DNA from: Clostridiales bacterium
GTDB taxonomy: Bacteria; Bacillota; Clostridia; Oscillospirales; Ruminococcaceae
DNA: 64,000 nucleotides
Assembly (NCBI GenBank): GCA_003150405.1
Contig: QAMM01000009.1
Location: 99,731-163,730, forward strand
Direction: 5' to 3'
Shown piece by piece: positions 9,777-19,275 of the stretch. A program made the position numbers and the translations under genes. Under the pieces are notes generated by a model. That model had not been told where the DNA came from. It saw nothing but the letters and a program-made list of their open reading frames with translations, and did not search any database. How positions within the stretch are numbered: the stretch's first letter is position 1; every line of letters begins with the position of its first letter.

Positions 9777-9921
9777 AATCTATCCCCTCTTATTTCTAAA
9801 AAATATTTACAGATCAAATTCTATTTTACATAAGTTTTTAACATTTTGCAACATATTGCGAAAAAATTCAGGGCTAATTTTGTAAATATTTCAAAACAAA
9901 ATACCAAACCGGCCGAATGTA

Positions 9922-9934
9922 TTACAAATTGTAA
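9922..9934. promoter_or_regulatory. Palindrome upstream of the PucR-type gene (possible operator)
   Basis: TTACAAATTGTAA is a perfect odd palindrome in an AT-rich 220-nt intergenic stretch, about 146 nt upstream of the regulator start. It could be a binding site, but short AT-rich palindromes also occur by chance. Confidence 0.25.
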
Positions 9935-9998
9935 CACATTTCAATTGGTCGATTGTTAATAAACTATGAAAAAGCAAATGCCAGATCATTCCAACAAA

Positions 9999-10027
9999 AA
10001 ACCGCTGCACATATTGTGCAGCGGTTT
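9999..10027 (-). terminator. Terminator after the sugar-ABC ATPase
   Basis: 12-bp perfect stem (9999-10010 with 10016-10027) 33 nt past the stop at 10061; on the minus strand it is followed by a run of T residues (TTTTTTG counting the stem end). Classical intrinsic terminator. Confidence 0.85.
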
Positions 10028-10060
10028 ATCCGTTTGGAGTTACACGAAATTATGGCAAAC

Positions 10061-11170
10061 TTAGTTACAAATGACCTGCTCGGTTTCTTTGTCAAAAATG
10101 TTGACACGGTTGAGGTCGATTGCAACCTGAATCTTGTCACCCGGACGAGCTTTGGTGCGGGATACGCGAGCAGTAATATTATTGCCTTCGCAATCCAGAT
10201 ACAGGTAGGTCTCAGCGCCCATCAACTCAACAACATCTACATTGGCTTCAACAACACCGTCGGTTACTGCGGAGAGGTACATCTCTTCGTCATGAATGCA
10301 TTCCGGACGGATACCGATGATAACTTCTTTGCCAACAGCAGCTTTAACAGCTTCGTTGTCTGCTTTTGCAGCCGGAAGCGGAATCTTATACTGGCCGAAT
10401 GCGAAGCAGATTTTGCCGCCTTCTTCAACAAGAGTAGCGTCGATGAAGTTCATCTGCGGAGAACCAATGAAGCCTGCAACGAAGACGTTGCACGGTTTGT
10501 CGTACAGGTTCTGCGGGGTATCAACCTGCTGAATGAAACCGTCTTTCATAACAACGATTCTGTCAGCCATGGTCATAGCCTCAGTCTGGTCATGAGTAAC
10601 GTAAATGAAGGTGGTGCCCAGACGATAATGCAGCTTGGTCAGCTCGGTACGCATCTGCGCACGAAGTTTTGCGTCCAAGTTGGAGAGCGGTTCGTCAAGG
10701 AGGAAGACCTTCGGGTCACGGACGATTGCACGGCCCAGCGCAACACGCTGTCTCTGACCACCGGAAAGAGCCTTCGGTTTACGGTCGAGCAGGTGAGAAA
10801 TATCGAGGATACGAGCAGCTTCTTCAACGCGGCGTTTGATCTCATCCTTCGGGGTTTTACGGAGTTTCAGACCGAATGCCATGTTGTCAAATACAGTCAT
10901 ATGCGGGTACAGAGCGTAGTTCTGGAAAACCATTGCAATATCGCGGTCTTTCGGAGCAACGTCGTTCATCAGGGTCTCGCCAATGTAGAGCTGACCACCA
11001 GTGATTTCTTCCAGACCTGCAATCATACGCAGCGTGGTGGATTTACCACAGCCGGAAGGGCCAACAAGTACTAAGAACTCCTTGTCTTCAATTTCCAGGT
11101 TAAAGTCAGAAACAGCCTGAACGCCGCCAGCATAAACTTTTTGAATATTGCGTAATGATACGTTTGCCAT
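10061..11170 (-). CDS. Orphan sugar ABC transporter ATPase, MsmK/UgpC family
   Basis: 369-aa ATPase: Walker A GPSGCGKS, signature LSGGQRQR, Walker [13 protein letters not shown], then a C-terminal TOBE/OB extension (about residues 240-369) as in MsmX, MsmK and UgpC. Such proteins energise carbohydrate importers from the cytoplasmic side. There is no permease or binding-protein gene beside it and it has its own terminator. By analogy with B. subtilis MsmX, where one ATPase serves several sugar transporters, it may be a shared subunit; that is inference. Start ATG has AGGAGG upstream. Confidence 0.92.
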   Translation of the reverse strand: MANVSLRNIQKVYAGGVQAVSDFNLEIEDKEFLVLVGPSGCGKSTTLRMIAGLEEITGGQLYIGETLMNDVAPKDRDIAMVFQNYALYPHMTVFDNMAFGLKLRKTPKDEIKRRVEEAARILDISHLLDRKPKALSGGQRQRVALGRAIVRDPKVFLLDEPLSNLDAKLRAQMRTELTKLHYRLGTTFIYVTHDQTEAMTMADRIVVMKDGFIQQVDTPQNLYDKPCNVFVAGFIGSPQMNFIDATLVEEGGKICFAFGQYKIPLPAAKADNEAVKAAVGKEVIIGIRPECIHDEEMYLSAVTDGVVEANVDVVELMGAETYLYLDCEGNNITARVSRTKARPGDKIQVAIDLNRVNIFDKETEQVICN

Positions 11171-11315
11171 TATATGTACCTCCTAATTATTTGTAGCAAC
11201 ATTACATGTATACTATAACAAATTCGCCCTCAAAAAAGCAATAAGGTTATTAGCCAAAGATTCAAAATCCAGTTTATATATATTTACTAAAATTGGCTCC
11301 GAGGACAAAATTTGT

Positions 11316-12041
11316 TCATTTTTGGCTCAAATTACTGCCTAAAATCAACCCACATTCTTTGTGCAACATTTCCCGGCACTCTCCCGGCAACAAATTTGGG
11401 TCCAGTTCCAATTCGCCGATTTTTATACGCTTCAAACGTTCTACATGGTTGCCAACCGCCTCAAACATCCGCTTAATCTGGTGGTATTTCCCTTCGTACA
11501 GCACAACCTCAGCCAGCGGATTGTCCCCCTCTTGCACAATCCTGCACTGAGCAGGCAGGCATTTCGTTCCATCCGAAAGGACAATGCCGCCGCAAAACAC
11601 TTTTATTTCTTCGCTGCTGATGGGATGCTCCAGCACCGCCTGGTAAGTTTTTGGAACATGGTGCTTCGGCGAAAGCATCCGGTGGGCAAAATCGCCATCG
11701 TCGGTCAGCAGGACAAACCCTTCGGTATCAATATCGAGCCGGCCCGCCGGCGCCATTCCGCGACGGTACAGCTCCGGCGGAACCAAATCCAATACCGTTT
11801 GATGCCTGCCGTCCTCGGTCGCACAAATGACCCCCTGCGGTTTATTGAGCATTACATACAAGTGTTCTTTGAACTCCACTGGCACTCCGCGCAGCAACAC
11901 CATATCGGCAGCGGGGTCAATATTCATTGACGCATCCCTTACCGGCTCGCCGTTGACGCGGACAAGCCCTGCCCTGCACAACTCCTTTGCCTCGCGGCGG
12001 GTCGCCGCATTCTGGCTGGTTAAAAAACGGTCAAGGCGCAT
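11316..12041 (-). CDS. rsuA: 16S rRNA pseudouridine synthase, RsuA/RluB family
   Basis: 241-aa pseudouridine synthase: N-terminal S4 RNA-binding domain (MRLDRFLTSQNAATRREAKE) and catalytic domain with the aspartate motif AGRLDIDTEGFVLLTDDG. It isomerises a uridine in rRNA; the RsuA-type target is 16S U516, though RluB and RluE types cannot be fully excluded. The open frame extends to 12080; ATG at 12041 is chosen because GGAGG lies 9 nt before it and the S4 domain begins there. Confidence 0.88.
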   Translation of the reverse strand: MRLDRFLTSQNAATRREAKELCRAGLVRVNGEPVRDASMNIDPAADMVLLRGVPVEFKEHLYVMLNKPQGVICATEDGRHQTVLDLVPPELYRRGMAPAGRLDIDTEGFVLLTDDGDFAHRMLSPKHHVPKTYQAVLEHPISSEEIKVFCGGIVLSDGTKCLPAQCRIVQEGDNPLAEVVLYEGKYHQIKRMFEAVGNHVERLKRIKIGELELDPNLLPGECREMLHKECGLILGSNLSQK

Positions 12042-12140
12042 ACTTTTCATCCTCCGGCATAAAAACAAGGCCCCGCTCACTGCGCAGGGCCTTTTCAGCG
12101 ATTATTCCCATTGTACCCGATCTCAAACCGGAATGCAACG

Positions 12141-12620
12141 CTACGGCTGCATAAAACCGTGCATAAAACCATCCAGCTCGCTGGAACAGACGTCGCCCCC
12201 GACAATCCTGTTTTCAAAGACAAGGATATGCGCATAGACGTTGCTCTTCCCCTCTGGGTAATTGGTGATAAGATAGGTATAGCGCGTAACGGTCTGACCC
12301 TTACACGCCTCCAAATCCAGCCCCTGCTGTTTTTGAATGGCATTGTAGTTCTGGTAAACGTCGTCAAACTCTGCCGGGATAGTCACCTCTGCCACCTCGG
12401 TCGGATCCGCAACGACTTCCCAGCCAAAATAGGTCAAAAACGCCACCCGCTGCTCCCCGGTTTCTGCTGCCATCATCTCCTCCGGCGGCAGGGATTCCGG
12501 GGGCTTGCTCCCGGAATTTGCATTGGTGATGACAATAATAGCCGTAATCCCTGCGGCAAGAATCATTGCAAAAATGGCAAAAATCTTCAGTTTAGACATG
12601 CGAACAGAACACAGAAACAT
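12141..12620 (-). CDS. DUF4830-type membrane-anchored protein, 159 aa
   Basis: N-terminal membrane anchor (about residues 12-33), then a 120-residue extracytoplasmic domain with conserved-looking features of the DUF4830 family (FLTYFGWEV; NYNAIQKQQGLDLEACKG; YTYLITNYP). The function of this family is unknown. ATG at 12620 is preceded by GGGGG at an 8-nt spacing, which supports this start over the internal Met8. It lies between the EF-G-like gene and rsuA. Confidence 0.78.
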   Translation of the reverse strand: MFLCSVRMSKLKIFAIFAMILAAGITAIIVITNANSGSKPPESLPPEEMMAAETGEQRVAFLTYFGWEVVADPTEVAEVTIPAEFDDVYQNYNAIQKQQGLDLEACKGQTVTRYTYLITNYPEGKSNVYAHILVFENRIVGGDVCSSELDGFMHGFMQP

Positions 12621-12682
12621 CTACATTACCCCCTATTGCTGACACAATAGTAATGTATATGCCCCTATGTTCTGGTTCAGTC

Positions 12683-14749
12683 TTATTTGCCGAAAATTTC
12701 AGCCGCTTTTGCAATAACTGCGCCCTGCATCTGCTCCGGCAGTGGTTCGTAGCGCTCAAACGCCAGTGTAAAGCTGCCGTCGCCTTGGGTCATCTGGCGC
12801 AGGACATTCGCAAAATCCTGCATCTCCGCCATCGGCACGTTGGCTTCAATAACAGTATAACCTTCTTCCTCCGGGTTCATTCCCAGCACACGGCCGCGCC
12901 GCTTGTTAAGCTCACCCATTAAATCGCCGGTCTTGTCGTCGGGAACAACCGCCTTGAGCAGTCCAATTGGCTCCAGTAAAATCGGAGATGCCTGGGCAAT
13001 CCCTTCGCGGTAAGCAAGACCAGCCGCCGTCTTAAACGCCATTTCCGACGAGTCAACTGGATGATACGATCCATCCAGCAGCGTCGCCTTGACGCCGACC
13101 ACCGGGTAGCCTGCCAGCACACCCTTGAGCACACTGTCGCGCAGGCCCTTTTCAACCGCCGGGAAGTAGCCCTTTGGCACCGAACCGCCAAAGACCTTTT
13201 CCTCAAAGACCAGATCCTCACAGTCCCACGGTTCAAATTCAACGACAACATGGCCGTACTGGCCGTGCCCGCCGGTTTGTTTCTTATGTTTGCCCTCCGC
13301 CTTGACCTTTTTGCGGATGGTCTCGCGGTAGGCGATGATCGGCGGTTCCAAATCCACAGCAACGCCGAATTTGCTCTTGAGTTTCGCAACTGCAACATCC
13401 AGGTGCTGCTCGCCCAAACCGCTGAGGATTTGCTGGTGCGTCTCGGTGTTCAGGGCGAACGAAAGGGTCAAATCCTCCTCCAGCAGGCGGTGAATCCCGC
13501 TGGACACCTTACTTTCATCCCCATTAGCCGCCGTTTTGACCGCCAGCGAATAGCAGGGTTCCGGGAATTCCATTTTATCGAACACAACCTGCCGCTTCGG
13601 GTCGCAGAGAGTATCCCCAGTCACCGCGCCGAGCTTGGTGATCGCCACAAGATCGCCCGCCGCAGCTTCCTTGACCTCATCCTGCCGTTTGCCGCGGATG
13701 TTAAGCAGTTTGCCAATTTTTTCCGGCTGCCCGGTTGTCATATTGACGACCGCCGCTTCGGTATTCAGCACGCCGGAAATTACCTTGACAAAGGACAGCT
13801 TGCCGACAAATGGGTCGGCAACCGTCTTAAATACATACGCGCTTAAAAGAGAGGAAGCGTCGCAGTCCACGTTGATGACCGAATCGGCGCAGACCGCCTC
13901 CCGGCCCGAAGCCTCCGCCGCAGACGGAAGCATTTTGGCAACAGCATCCAGCAGCATGTCAATGCCTGCAAGGGTTTGCTGGCTGCCGCAGAGCACCGGT
14001 GTAATCGCCCCGCTCTTAATACCGTTGTGCAGCCCGGTAATCAGCTCAAAATAAGTGAACTGCTCGCCGGAGAAAAACTTTTCAAACAGTTCTTCGTCGG
14101 TCTCGGCAATCGCTTCGCTGATAGCCTCAATCAGGCCGTCCAGCCGGTGTTCGGTGTCCGGCATATCCACTGGGGTCGCCACGCCTTTCACATCGTACTT
14201 GTAGGCGCGCATTTCCAGCAGATTAATGTAGCATTCCACCCCGCTGCCGCTGTTATATGGGACGACAATCGGGCAAACTGACGGTCCAAAAGATGCTTTC
14301 AAATTTTCCAAAACTTTATAGAAATCAGCGTTTTCGCTGTCCATTTTCCCAACAAAAAACATGGTGGCTTTTCCGCTCTTCTTAGCCAATTTATAGGCCT
14401 TTTTCGCGCCCACGGTCACGCCGGATTTCCCGGAGACCGCAATCAAAACGCTGTCCGCCGCGCTGACGCCCTCATACAGCCCTGCTACAAAATCAAACAG
14501 GCCGGGGGTGTCCAGTAAATTCAGTTTCACGTCGTTGTAGTCAAACTGCGCAAGTGAAAGGGATAACGACGCTTTGCGTTTTATCTCTTCCGGCTCAAAA
14601 TCGCACACAGTATTGCCTTCGGTCACTTTTCCCAGGCGGTCAATGACTCCCGCCTTGAACATCATAGCTTCTGCAAGTGAGGTCTTACCAGACCCCGCAT
14701 GACCAGCCAATGCAATATTTTTTATCCTGTCCGCCCCGAAACGGCTCAT
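12683..14749 (-). CDS. EF-G-like translational GTPase paralogue
   Basis: 688-aa protein with full EF-G domain order: G domain (P-loop GHAGSGKT, residues 16-23), domain II, III, IV and V. It differs from canonical EF-G at key sites: DTPGLFDF (about 80-87) replaces DTPGHVDF, losing the histidine that activates GTP hydrolysis, and GKMD (134-137) replaces NKMD. This fits the EF-G-like/FusA2 paralogue group in Clostridia and Actinobacteria, whose role is unclear. The canonical fusA should lie elsewhere, usually with rpsL/rpsG and tuf. Start ATG has GGGAGTGG upstream. Confidence 0.88.
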   Translation of the reverse strand: MSRFGADRIKNIALAGHAGSGKTSLAEAMMFKAGVIDRLGKVTEGNTVCDFEPEEIKRKASLSLSLAQFDYNDVKLNLLDTPGLFDFVAGLYEGVSAADSVLIAVSGKSGVTVGAKKAYKLAKKSGKATMFFVGKMDSENADFYKVLENLKASFGPSVCPIVVPYNSGSGVECYINLLEMRAYKYDVKGVATPVDMPDTEHRLDGLIEAISEAIAETDEELFEKFFSGEQFTYFELITGLHNGIKSGAITPVLCGSQQTLAGIDMLLDAVAKMLPSAAEASGREAVCADSVINVDCDASSLLSAYVFKTVADPFVGKLSFVKVISGVLNTEAAVVNMTTGQPEKIGKLLNIRGKRQDEVKEAAAGDLVAITKLGAVTGDTLCDPKRQVVFDKMEFPEPCYSLAVKTAANGDESKVSSGIHRLLEEDLTLSFALNTETHQQILSGLGEQHLDVAVAKLKSKFGVAVDLEPPIIAYRETIRKKVKAEGKHKKQTGGHGQYGHVVVEFEPWDCEDLVFEEKVFGGSVPKGYFPAVEKGLRDSVLKGVLAGYPVVGVKATLLDGSYHPVDSSEMAFKTAAGLAYREGIAQASPILLEPIGLLKAVVPDDKTGDLMGELNKRRGRVLGMNPEEEGYTVIEANVPMAEMQDFANVLRQMTQGDGSFTLAFERYEPLPEQMQGAVIAKAAEIFGK

Positions 14750-14928
14750 ACGACCACTCCCTTTTGTTCATACTTCATATAAAAAATAAATATGATGGTT
14801 GAATTATATCACGTTTGCATAAAAGGTGCAATTCTTTTTCCTCTACTTTTGTGCTAAATATATGTTTGAATTTTTAGGATATTGCACAAAAAAGCAAAAA
14901 AGATTCACTGTATATCCGTCAAAAGCAA

Positions 14929-14961
14929 ACAAGCCGCACGGCAAAACGCCGTGCGGCTTGT
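14929..14961 (-). terminator. Terminator after the P-type-ATPase-like gene
   Basis: 14-bp perfect stem (14929-14942 with 14948-14961), 30 nt past the stop at 14991, followed on the minus strand by TTTGCTTTTG. Confidence 0.75.
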
Positions 14962-14990
14962 AACATTTTACCGGATATCAGCGAACCGGA

Positions 14991-17477
14991 CTAAAGGGTT
15001 TTTAAGCGCGGGATAAGGAAGGTGGCCGCCAGCCAGACCACTTCATAAATCAGCAGGGAAAGCACCTTCATCTCGCTCATACCAGAAACCAGTGTGAGGG
15101 CAATCAGCATCAGTACGCCAAGGCCAATGGCGGCAAACTGAATAATGCTCCCCAGTAGGATAGCGCCCTTCATCCGTTTGGCGGCAATCAGAGAACCGGC
15201 AAAGGAGTGGAAACTGCCGTTGCTTAATACCGAGCTGGCGCCGCGTTCCACCGGAGCAGTCAGCGCGTCATAGGCTGCGTGAAGGCGGGCGGGCAGGATT
15301 TTAAAGAACGAGGGATCTTCGTCAAAGACCTCTGCAAGCTTTTGCTGGGTGATTACTGCGTCTACCGACTTGACAATCAGGTGAATTCCATTGTCCTCCA
15401 GCCGCCGAATGCAGGCCTTGACCTCCGGCGCAGCAAAGAACTTGGTGAGGAACACCGCTGTCAGCTCTCCCGAGGTGGAGAGGTAGATGAGGTCGTGCCC
15501 TTCATTGAGATAGCGCTCCTCATAGTCGCGCGACGGTACGCTGATGCCGTGGTTTACCATCAGGTCGCGGCTGCCAATCAGCACCCGCTTATTGTCTACC
15601 CAGGCAGAAATGCCCATACCATCCTCATATACCAGCGTGTCAACGGGGCGGAGCAGTTTGCTGTCCCCGCCGGTGATTTGGCGGAACACATTGGCAAGCA
15701 CACTACCGGACGCTTCAATAACACTGGCGGCATCCATCAGCGCTTCATCAATCCGCTGTCCCGCAAAGGTCTTAATCCCATAAAGCTTGACCGCGTTACC
15801 GGGAAACAGGTCGTGCGCCGAAACGGCAGCCGCGTTGGTATAGCAAAAATCATCCACCTCGCTCGGCGAAAGGATTACCCCGCCGTGCTTGCTGTACTTG
15901 CGCACTGCGCGGGACATGGGCAGACAGACCGAAAACAGGTAGGAAAGCGGCGAAAAGACGCAAAGCACGGCTGCCGCAGTGGTGAGCGCGGTATCCGCGT
16001 TACGGGTCATGAAAAAGGAAACCGCACCAAGCAAAATCGTAAACCCAACTGCAAGCGGCGTCAGATACTTTGCATACTCGTCGGTAGCATCGGTGTCAAT
16101 GGAATAACCAATAAAGTCGGTAACAAAATCTGCCTTCTGCTGAACCGCAACGGTGGGAATGTCGCTTACAACGCCGCGGGTGAGTTCCAGCGCCACACTT
16201 TCGTCCTCCACCAGGGTGGTGACATATTTATCATACCCCGAAGATACCATGCGGAAGTTGAGGATCATGCGGTTAATGGCAAAATACTTGGCAAAACTGT
16301 TGCAGAGCAGTGCCCCAATGACCACAAGGCCGTACAAGTGGACGCTAGGCGCGGTCACCGCCTCAATGCGGAAGAAGCTGACAACCATTTGCACTAGGCT
16401 GAAAAGCGCCGCAAGCGAAACCAGGCTGTCTCGGTTCGGATGCAGCCGAACAGCAGAAAGCAGCCCTTCTCCAAGACTGGAGCAGCAGACCACCATGGAG
16501 GAAACCAGCAGAACAAACTGTACCGCCAAATAGATGAGCGGCTGTTCATTGCGGCGCAGCGCCGACGGCAGCAGCTGTGGGAAAAACTCTTGGCCCAGCG
16601 CAAACACCAGAGCAAGTCCGCCAAACACTGCCAGCAGAATTATGCTGAGCAGCAATCGTTTGCGGGTTGTAAGAATTTCGGTATACACCTCACGTTCATC
16701 AGCCGGTGAACGGTATTCCACATAGTCCAATTCTTCTTCCGGTTCCGGCTCTGCGTCCTCCTCTTTTTCCTGCGGGGCAGGTGTATCAGTACGCTGTTTT
16801 GCCTTTAAAAAGGCATCCTCATCTATGTACCGGGTCGGTTCATCCACCGGGGCGCCCGCATCATCATAAGCCGCTTGTGTTTTGGGCGCAGAAACCTCCG
16901 CAGCAGCTGTTTCCGGCTGTACCACTTCTTCAGCAGACTCCAAAAGAACCTCCGGTGATGCTTCGCCTTCGGCTGATTCTTCGGAATCCACCCACGGCAC
17001 TTGGGCGTCATCCCCGGCTGGAGCCGCATCCATCGGCTCCGGTTCCTCCGGTGCCGACACGCCAAGCTCATCGGCAAGGGATTCCCTCAGCAAATCCACC
17101 GTCGAAAGCGGCGGTGCTTCCACAGACGGCTCCGGCTCGGCAGACGGCTCCGGCCGTATCGTATATTCCTGGCGTGGTTCCTTTGGTGCCGTCGGCTCAT
17201 CGTCGTAACGGATATTAACGGTAAACCTGGGTTTCTGCTGAGCAGCTTCTCCTCCCGGCGCCGGGGCGCTTTCCGCTGTTAGAGCCGCAGCCGGTGGCTT
17301 CATCTCGGTTTGAACCGGCTCTGGAGTACGGACAGGGGTTTTTTCTTCGCCCAATATCTCCGCAATCAACCGGTCGACGTCAACGGCCGAATTTTGTTTC
17401 GTTTCACGCCCTGTATCCTGTTCCAGGCCCAAGTCTGCGAGAATATCATCTACTGAATACTGTTTTTTATCGCTCAT
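14991..17477 (-). CDS. Degenerate P-type-ATPase-like membrane protein with acidic N-terminal tail, 828 aa
   Basis: Residues 1-265 are low-complexity, rich in Glu, Pro, Ala and Asp. The rest resembles a heavy-metal (P1B) ATPase: about six membrane segments (roughly 275-510), a soluble region, and two C-terminal helices (roughly 773-825). The N-domain match is clear: EDGMGISAWVDNKRVLIGSR (about 618-637). The catalytic parts are gone: SPL stands where CPC is expected (about 509-511), DLFPG (about 556-560) where DKTGT should be, and no TGD or GDGxNDxP motif is present. It should not form the phospho-aspartate. ATG at 17477 with GGGAGG is chosen over the longer frame to 17549. Function unknown; it lies 31 nt downstream of rlmB. 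Confidence 0.82.
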   Translation of the reverse strand: MSDKKQYSVDDILADLGLEQDTGRETKQNSAVDVDRLIAEILGEEKTPVRTPEPVQTEMKPPAAALTAESAPAPGGEAAQQKPRFTVNIRYDDEPTAPKEPRQEYTIRPEPSAEPEPSVEAPPLSTVDLLRESLADELGVSAPEEPEPMDAAPAGDDAQVPWVDSEESAEGEASPEVLLESAEEVVQPETAAAEVSAPKTQAAYDDAGAPVDEPTRYIDEDAFLKAKQRTDTPAPQEKEEDAEPEPEEELDYVEYRSPADEREVYTEILTTRKRLLLSIILLAVFGGLALVFALGQEFFPQLLPSALRRNEQPLIYLAVQFVLLVSSMVVCCSSLGEGLLSAVRLHPNRDSLVSLAALFSLVQMVVSFFRIEAVTAPSVHLYGLVVIGALLCNSFAKYFAINRMILNFRMVSSGYDKYVTTLVEDESVALELTRGVVSDIPTVAVQQKADFVTDFIGYSIDTDATDEYAKYLTPLAVGFTILLGAVSFFMTRNADTALTTAAAVLCVFSPLSYLFSVCLPMSRAVRKYSKHGGVILSPSEVDDFCYTNAAAVSAHDLFPGNAVKLYGIKTFAGQRIDEALMDAASVIEASGSVLANVFRQITGGDSKLLRPVDTLVYEDGMGISAWVDNKRVLIGSRDLMVNHGISVPSRDYEERYLNEGHDLIYLSTSGELTAVFLTKFFAAPEVKACIRRLEDNGIHLIVKSVDAVITQQKLAEVFDEDPSFFKILPARLHAAYDALTAPVERGASSVLSNGSFHSFAGSLIAAKRMKGAILLGSIIQFAAIGLGVLMLIALTLVSGMSEMKVLSLLIYEVVWLAATFLIPRLKTL

Positions 17478-17508
17478 ACCGGCCTCCCAAACACTTTTTG
17501 CATATAGT

Positions 17509-18273
17509 CTATTTTGCCCGAAGTCCCATCCGCTGGCGGGCAATTTCATACATCAGGATTCCCCCCGCGACCGATGCATTCAGCGAAGTCACCCGGCCGC
17601 GCATCGGCAGGCTGATGCGAAAATCACATTTCTCCAGCACCAGGCGGCTGACGCCCTCTCCTTCCGAGCCGACCACCAATCCGCATGGGCCGGAAAAATC
17701 CTGCTCACACCAGGTGGTGCCGTCCATATCCGCAGCATAGAACCAAAGTCCCTGCTGTTTAAGCTCCTCCATAACCGAAGGCAGATTCGGCACTCGTGCC
17801 ACCGGAAGATGGCTGACCGCTCCCGCCGAGGTTTTCTGCACAATCGAGGTCAGCGACGCGCTGCGGCGTTTTGGGATGATAAGCCCGTGCGCCCCAGAGG
17901 CCTCTGCCGTTCGAATCAACGCACCTAAATTGTGCGGATCCTCCACGCCGTCCGCCAGAATCAGAAACGGCGGTTCCCCACGTTCCGCTGCACGTGCGAG
18001 GATCTCTTCCACCGCAGCATAGCGTGCGCAGCTTGCCGTGGCGACTACTCCCTGATGGTTCTCGGTACCGCACATTGCTTTGAGTTTCTGCTCGCTCACC
18101 TGCTTGACCACCACGCCGCGCTGCTTTGCAATGGCAACGATTTTGTTTAAGCTCCCGGTGAAGCGGTGGTCGGCAATAAATATCTTGTCAAGCTCCACAC
18201 CGGCATTGAGCGCTTCCAGCACGGCGTTGCGGCCGGCGATTACGCTGTGTTCCATTTCATTCTGCTGATTCAT
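17509..18273 (-). CDS. rlmB: 23S rRNA (guanosine-2'-O-)-methyltransferase RlmB
   Basis: 254-aa SPOUT methyltransferase (TrmH family) that methylates G2251 of 23S rRNA. It has the N-terminal substrate-binding domain (IAGRNAVLEAL) and the three knot motifs: NLGALIRTAEASGA, GLVVGSEGEGVSRLV and SLNASVAGGILMYE. Start ATG has TAGGA upstream. It is the first gene of a two-gene unit with the P-type-ATPase-like gene; its promoter must lie in or near the repeat-bearing 18.3-18.7 kb stretch. Confidence 0.93.
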   Translation of the reverse strand: MNQQNEMEHSVIAGRNAVLEALNAGVELDKIFIADHRFTGSLNKIVAIAKQRGVVVKQVSEQKLKAMCGTENHQGVVATASCARYAAVEEILARAAERGEPPFLILADGVEDPHNLGALIRTAEASGAHGLIIPKRRSASLTSIVQKTSAGAVSHLPVARVPNLPSVMEELKQQGLWFYAADMDGTTWCEQDFSGPCGLVVGSEGEGVSRLVLEKCDFRISLPMRGRVTSLNASVAGGILMYEIARQRMGLRAK

Positions 18274-18390
18274 ACTGGTTCCTATCCCGCCCCAACGGCG
18301 CTGTTGATAATCTGTTCAGACCTTGTCACACCTTACGGCGGATGGCCCAATTTCAAATTATATTTTCATGATCGGCACGTGAGCCCTCTG

Positions 18391-18650
18391 CGCCGCCGCA
18401 GTTTCGCTTGGAACAATCTTCACCGAAATCAGGGGGCTGGAGAGTTCACACCTCGCGGACTTTCCGCGCTGCATATCAATCGTGTTTGGCCCGTACGGCC
18501 GCACATTGTGAGGCTATTATACCATGAACGGCGTGCAGACGCCCACAACAAAACCGTGCATTGCCGCGGTTTTGCATGGAACAATGTTCTCGTCGCGGTC
18601 AAAATCTTTGATTTTGGGCACCGCAGAGGTTATTATACCATACTATCCGA
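18391..18650 (-). repeat. Intergenic repeat region A (at least two diverged tandem units)
   Basis: This stretch fills the 419-nt gap between rlmB and the 100-aa gene and encodes nothing convincing. Read on the minus strand it holds two similar units. Each begins ATGGTATAATARCC and each contains a TTGTTCCAWGCRAAAC-like block. It also carries AAAATCAAAGATTTT and CGCGGAAAGTCCGCG, both self-complementary. A block of about 55 nt (AACCTCTGCGGTGC to GAGAACATTG, 18587-18635) recurs at 21150-21206 on the other strand with about 85 percent identity, and TGTGCGGCCGTACGGG (18493-18508) recurs at 21257-21272. TATAAT occurs twice and could act as -10 elements. Confidence 0.7.
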
Positions 18651-18692
18651 CAAAATAAAACATTTTCCGTCGTTCGGCGCAGGAAATTGTTG

Positions 18693-18995
18693 TCAGCGCA
18701 GGAACAGCAGCATCGAAAGCAGCGCCCCGCCCAACGCACCGCATCCCACCTGAAGCAAAATGCGCCAAAACGGCCGGCATGTCATTTTAATCCCTTTGTC
18801 CTGCCGAATGTAGGTATCCACAAAATAGTTTGCCTGCTCCTGCAATTCTTTTTGATCCACCGTCAGTTTTTCCGGATTGACAAACAGGATTGCCTTTTCA
18901 AAATATGCATTGTCGGTCCGTACAATTTCCACAATTTGCTTGTTGACCCCTTTTACCACAAAAACTTCCCCACTTTCCACATTTTTTACAAACAC
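18693..18995 (-). CDS. Uncharacterised small membrane protein, 100 aa
   Basis: The N-terminal 70 residues are soluble and beta-rich (GEVFVVKGVNKQIVEIVRT); one hydrophobic helix lies at the C terminus (about residues 76-99), so a tail-anchored topology is likely. The start is uncertain: GTG at 18995 has AGGATGG close upstream, and a few later GTG codons are possible. No family recognised. It sits alone between repeat region A and the DUF6062 gene. Confidence 0.55.
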   Translation of the reverse strand: MFVKNVESGEVFVVKGVNKQIVEIVRTDNAYFEKAILFVNPEKLTVDQKELQEQANYFVDTYIRQDKGIKMTCRPFWRILLQVGCGALGGALLSMLLFLR

Positions 18996-19144
18996 CCATC
19001 CTGCTTAAAGTTTCCCACTGTTTAAACAGGGTTTTCAACAAAAAGATTGACCGACTGGCCCAAAAATATACATTTTGTAATTGTTTGGCCATAAAAGCCC
19101 CCTGTTTTCCCCATTTATTGTGGAAAACTTGGTTGAAACAGTGG

Positions 19145-19176
19145 AAAAGCCCCGCAGCAAACGCAACGGGGCTTTT
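19145..19176 (-). terminator. Terminator after the DUF6062 gene
   Basis: 10-bp stem (19145-19154 with 19167-19176) with flanking A and T tracts, about 100 nt past the stop at 19276. On the minus strand the hairpin ends in TTTTCCAC. It could work in both directions. Confidence 0.65.
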
Positions 19177-19275
19177 CTATTTACAGTGTGGAAAGAGTCA
19201 CAAATTATGATACCGAAAGTATATACAGGTTATGCATAGAATTATACAAAACAAAATCCGCCCATTTTCGCACCC

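Noticed and set aside
9953..11074. 373-codon plus-strand open frame opposite the ABC ATPase gene
   Set aside because: The minus-strand frame carries all ABC motifs; the opposite frame is a codon-bias artefact.
18166..18753. 195-codon plus-strand frame across repeat region A
   Set aside because: Runs through rlmB start, repeats and the next gene on the opposite strand; low-complexity product and no ribosome site.
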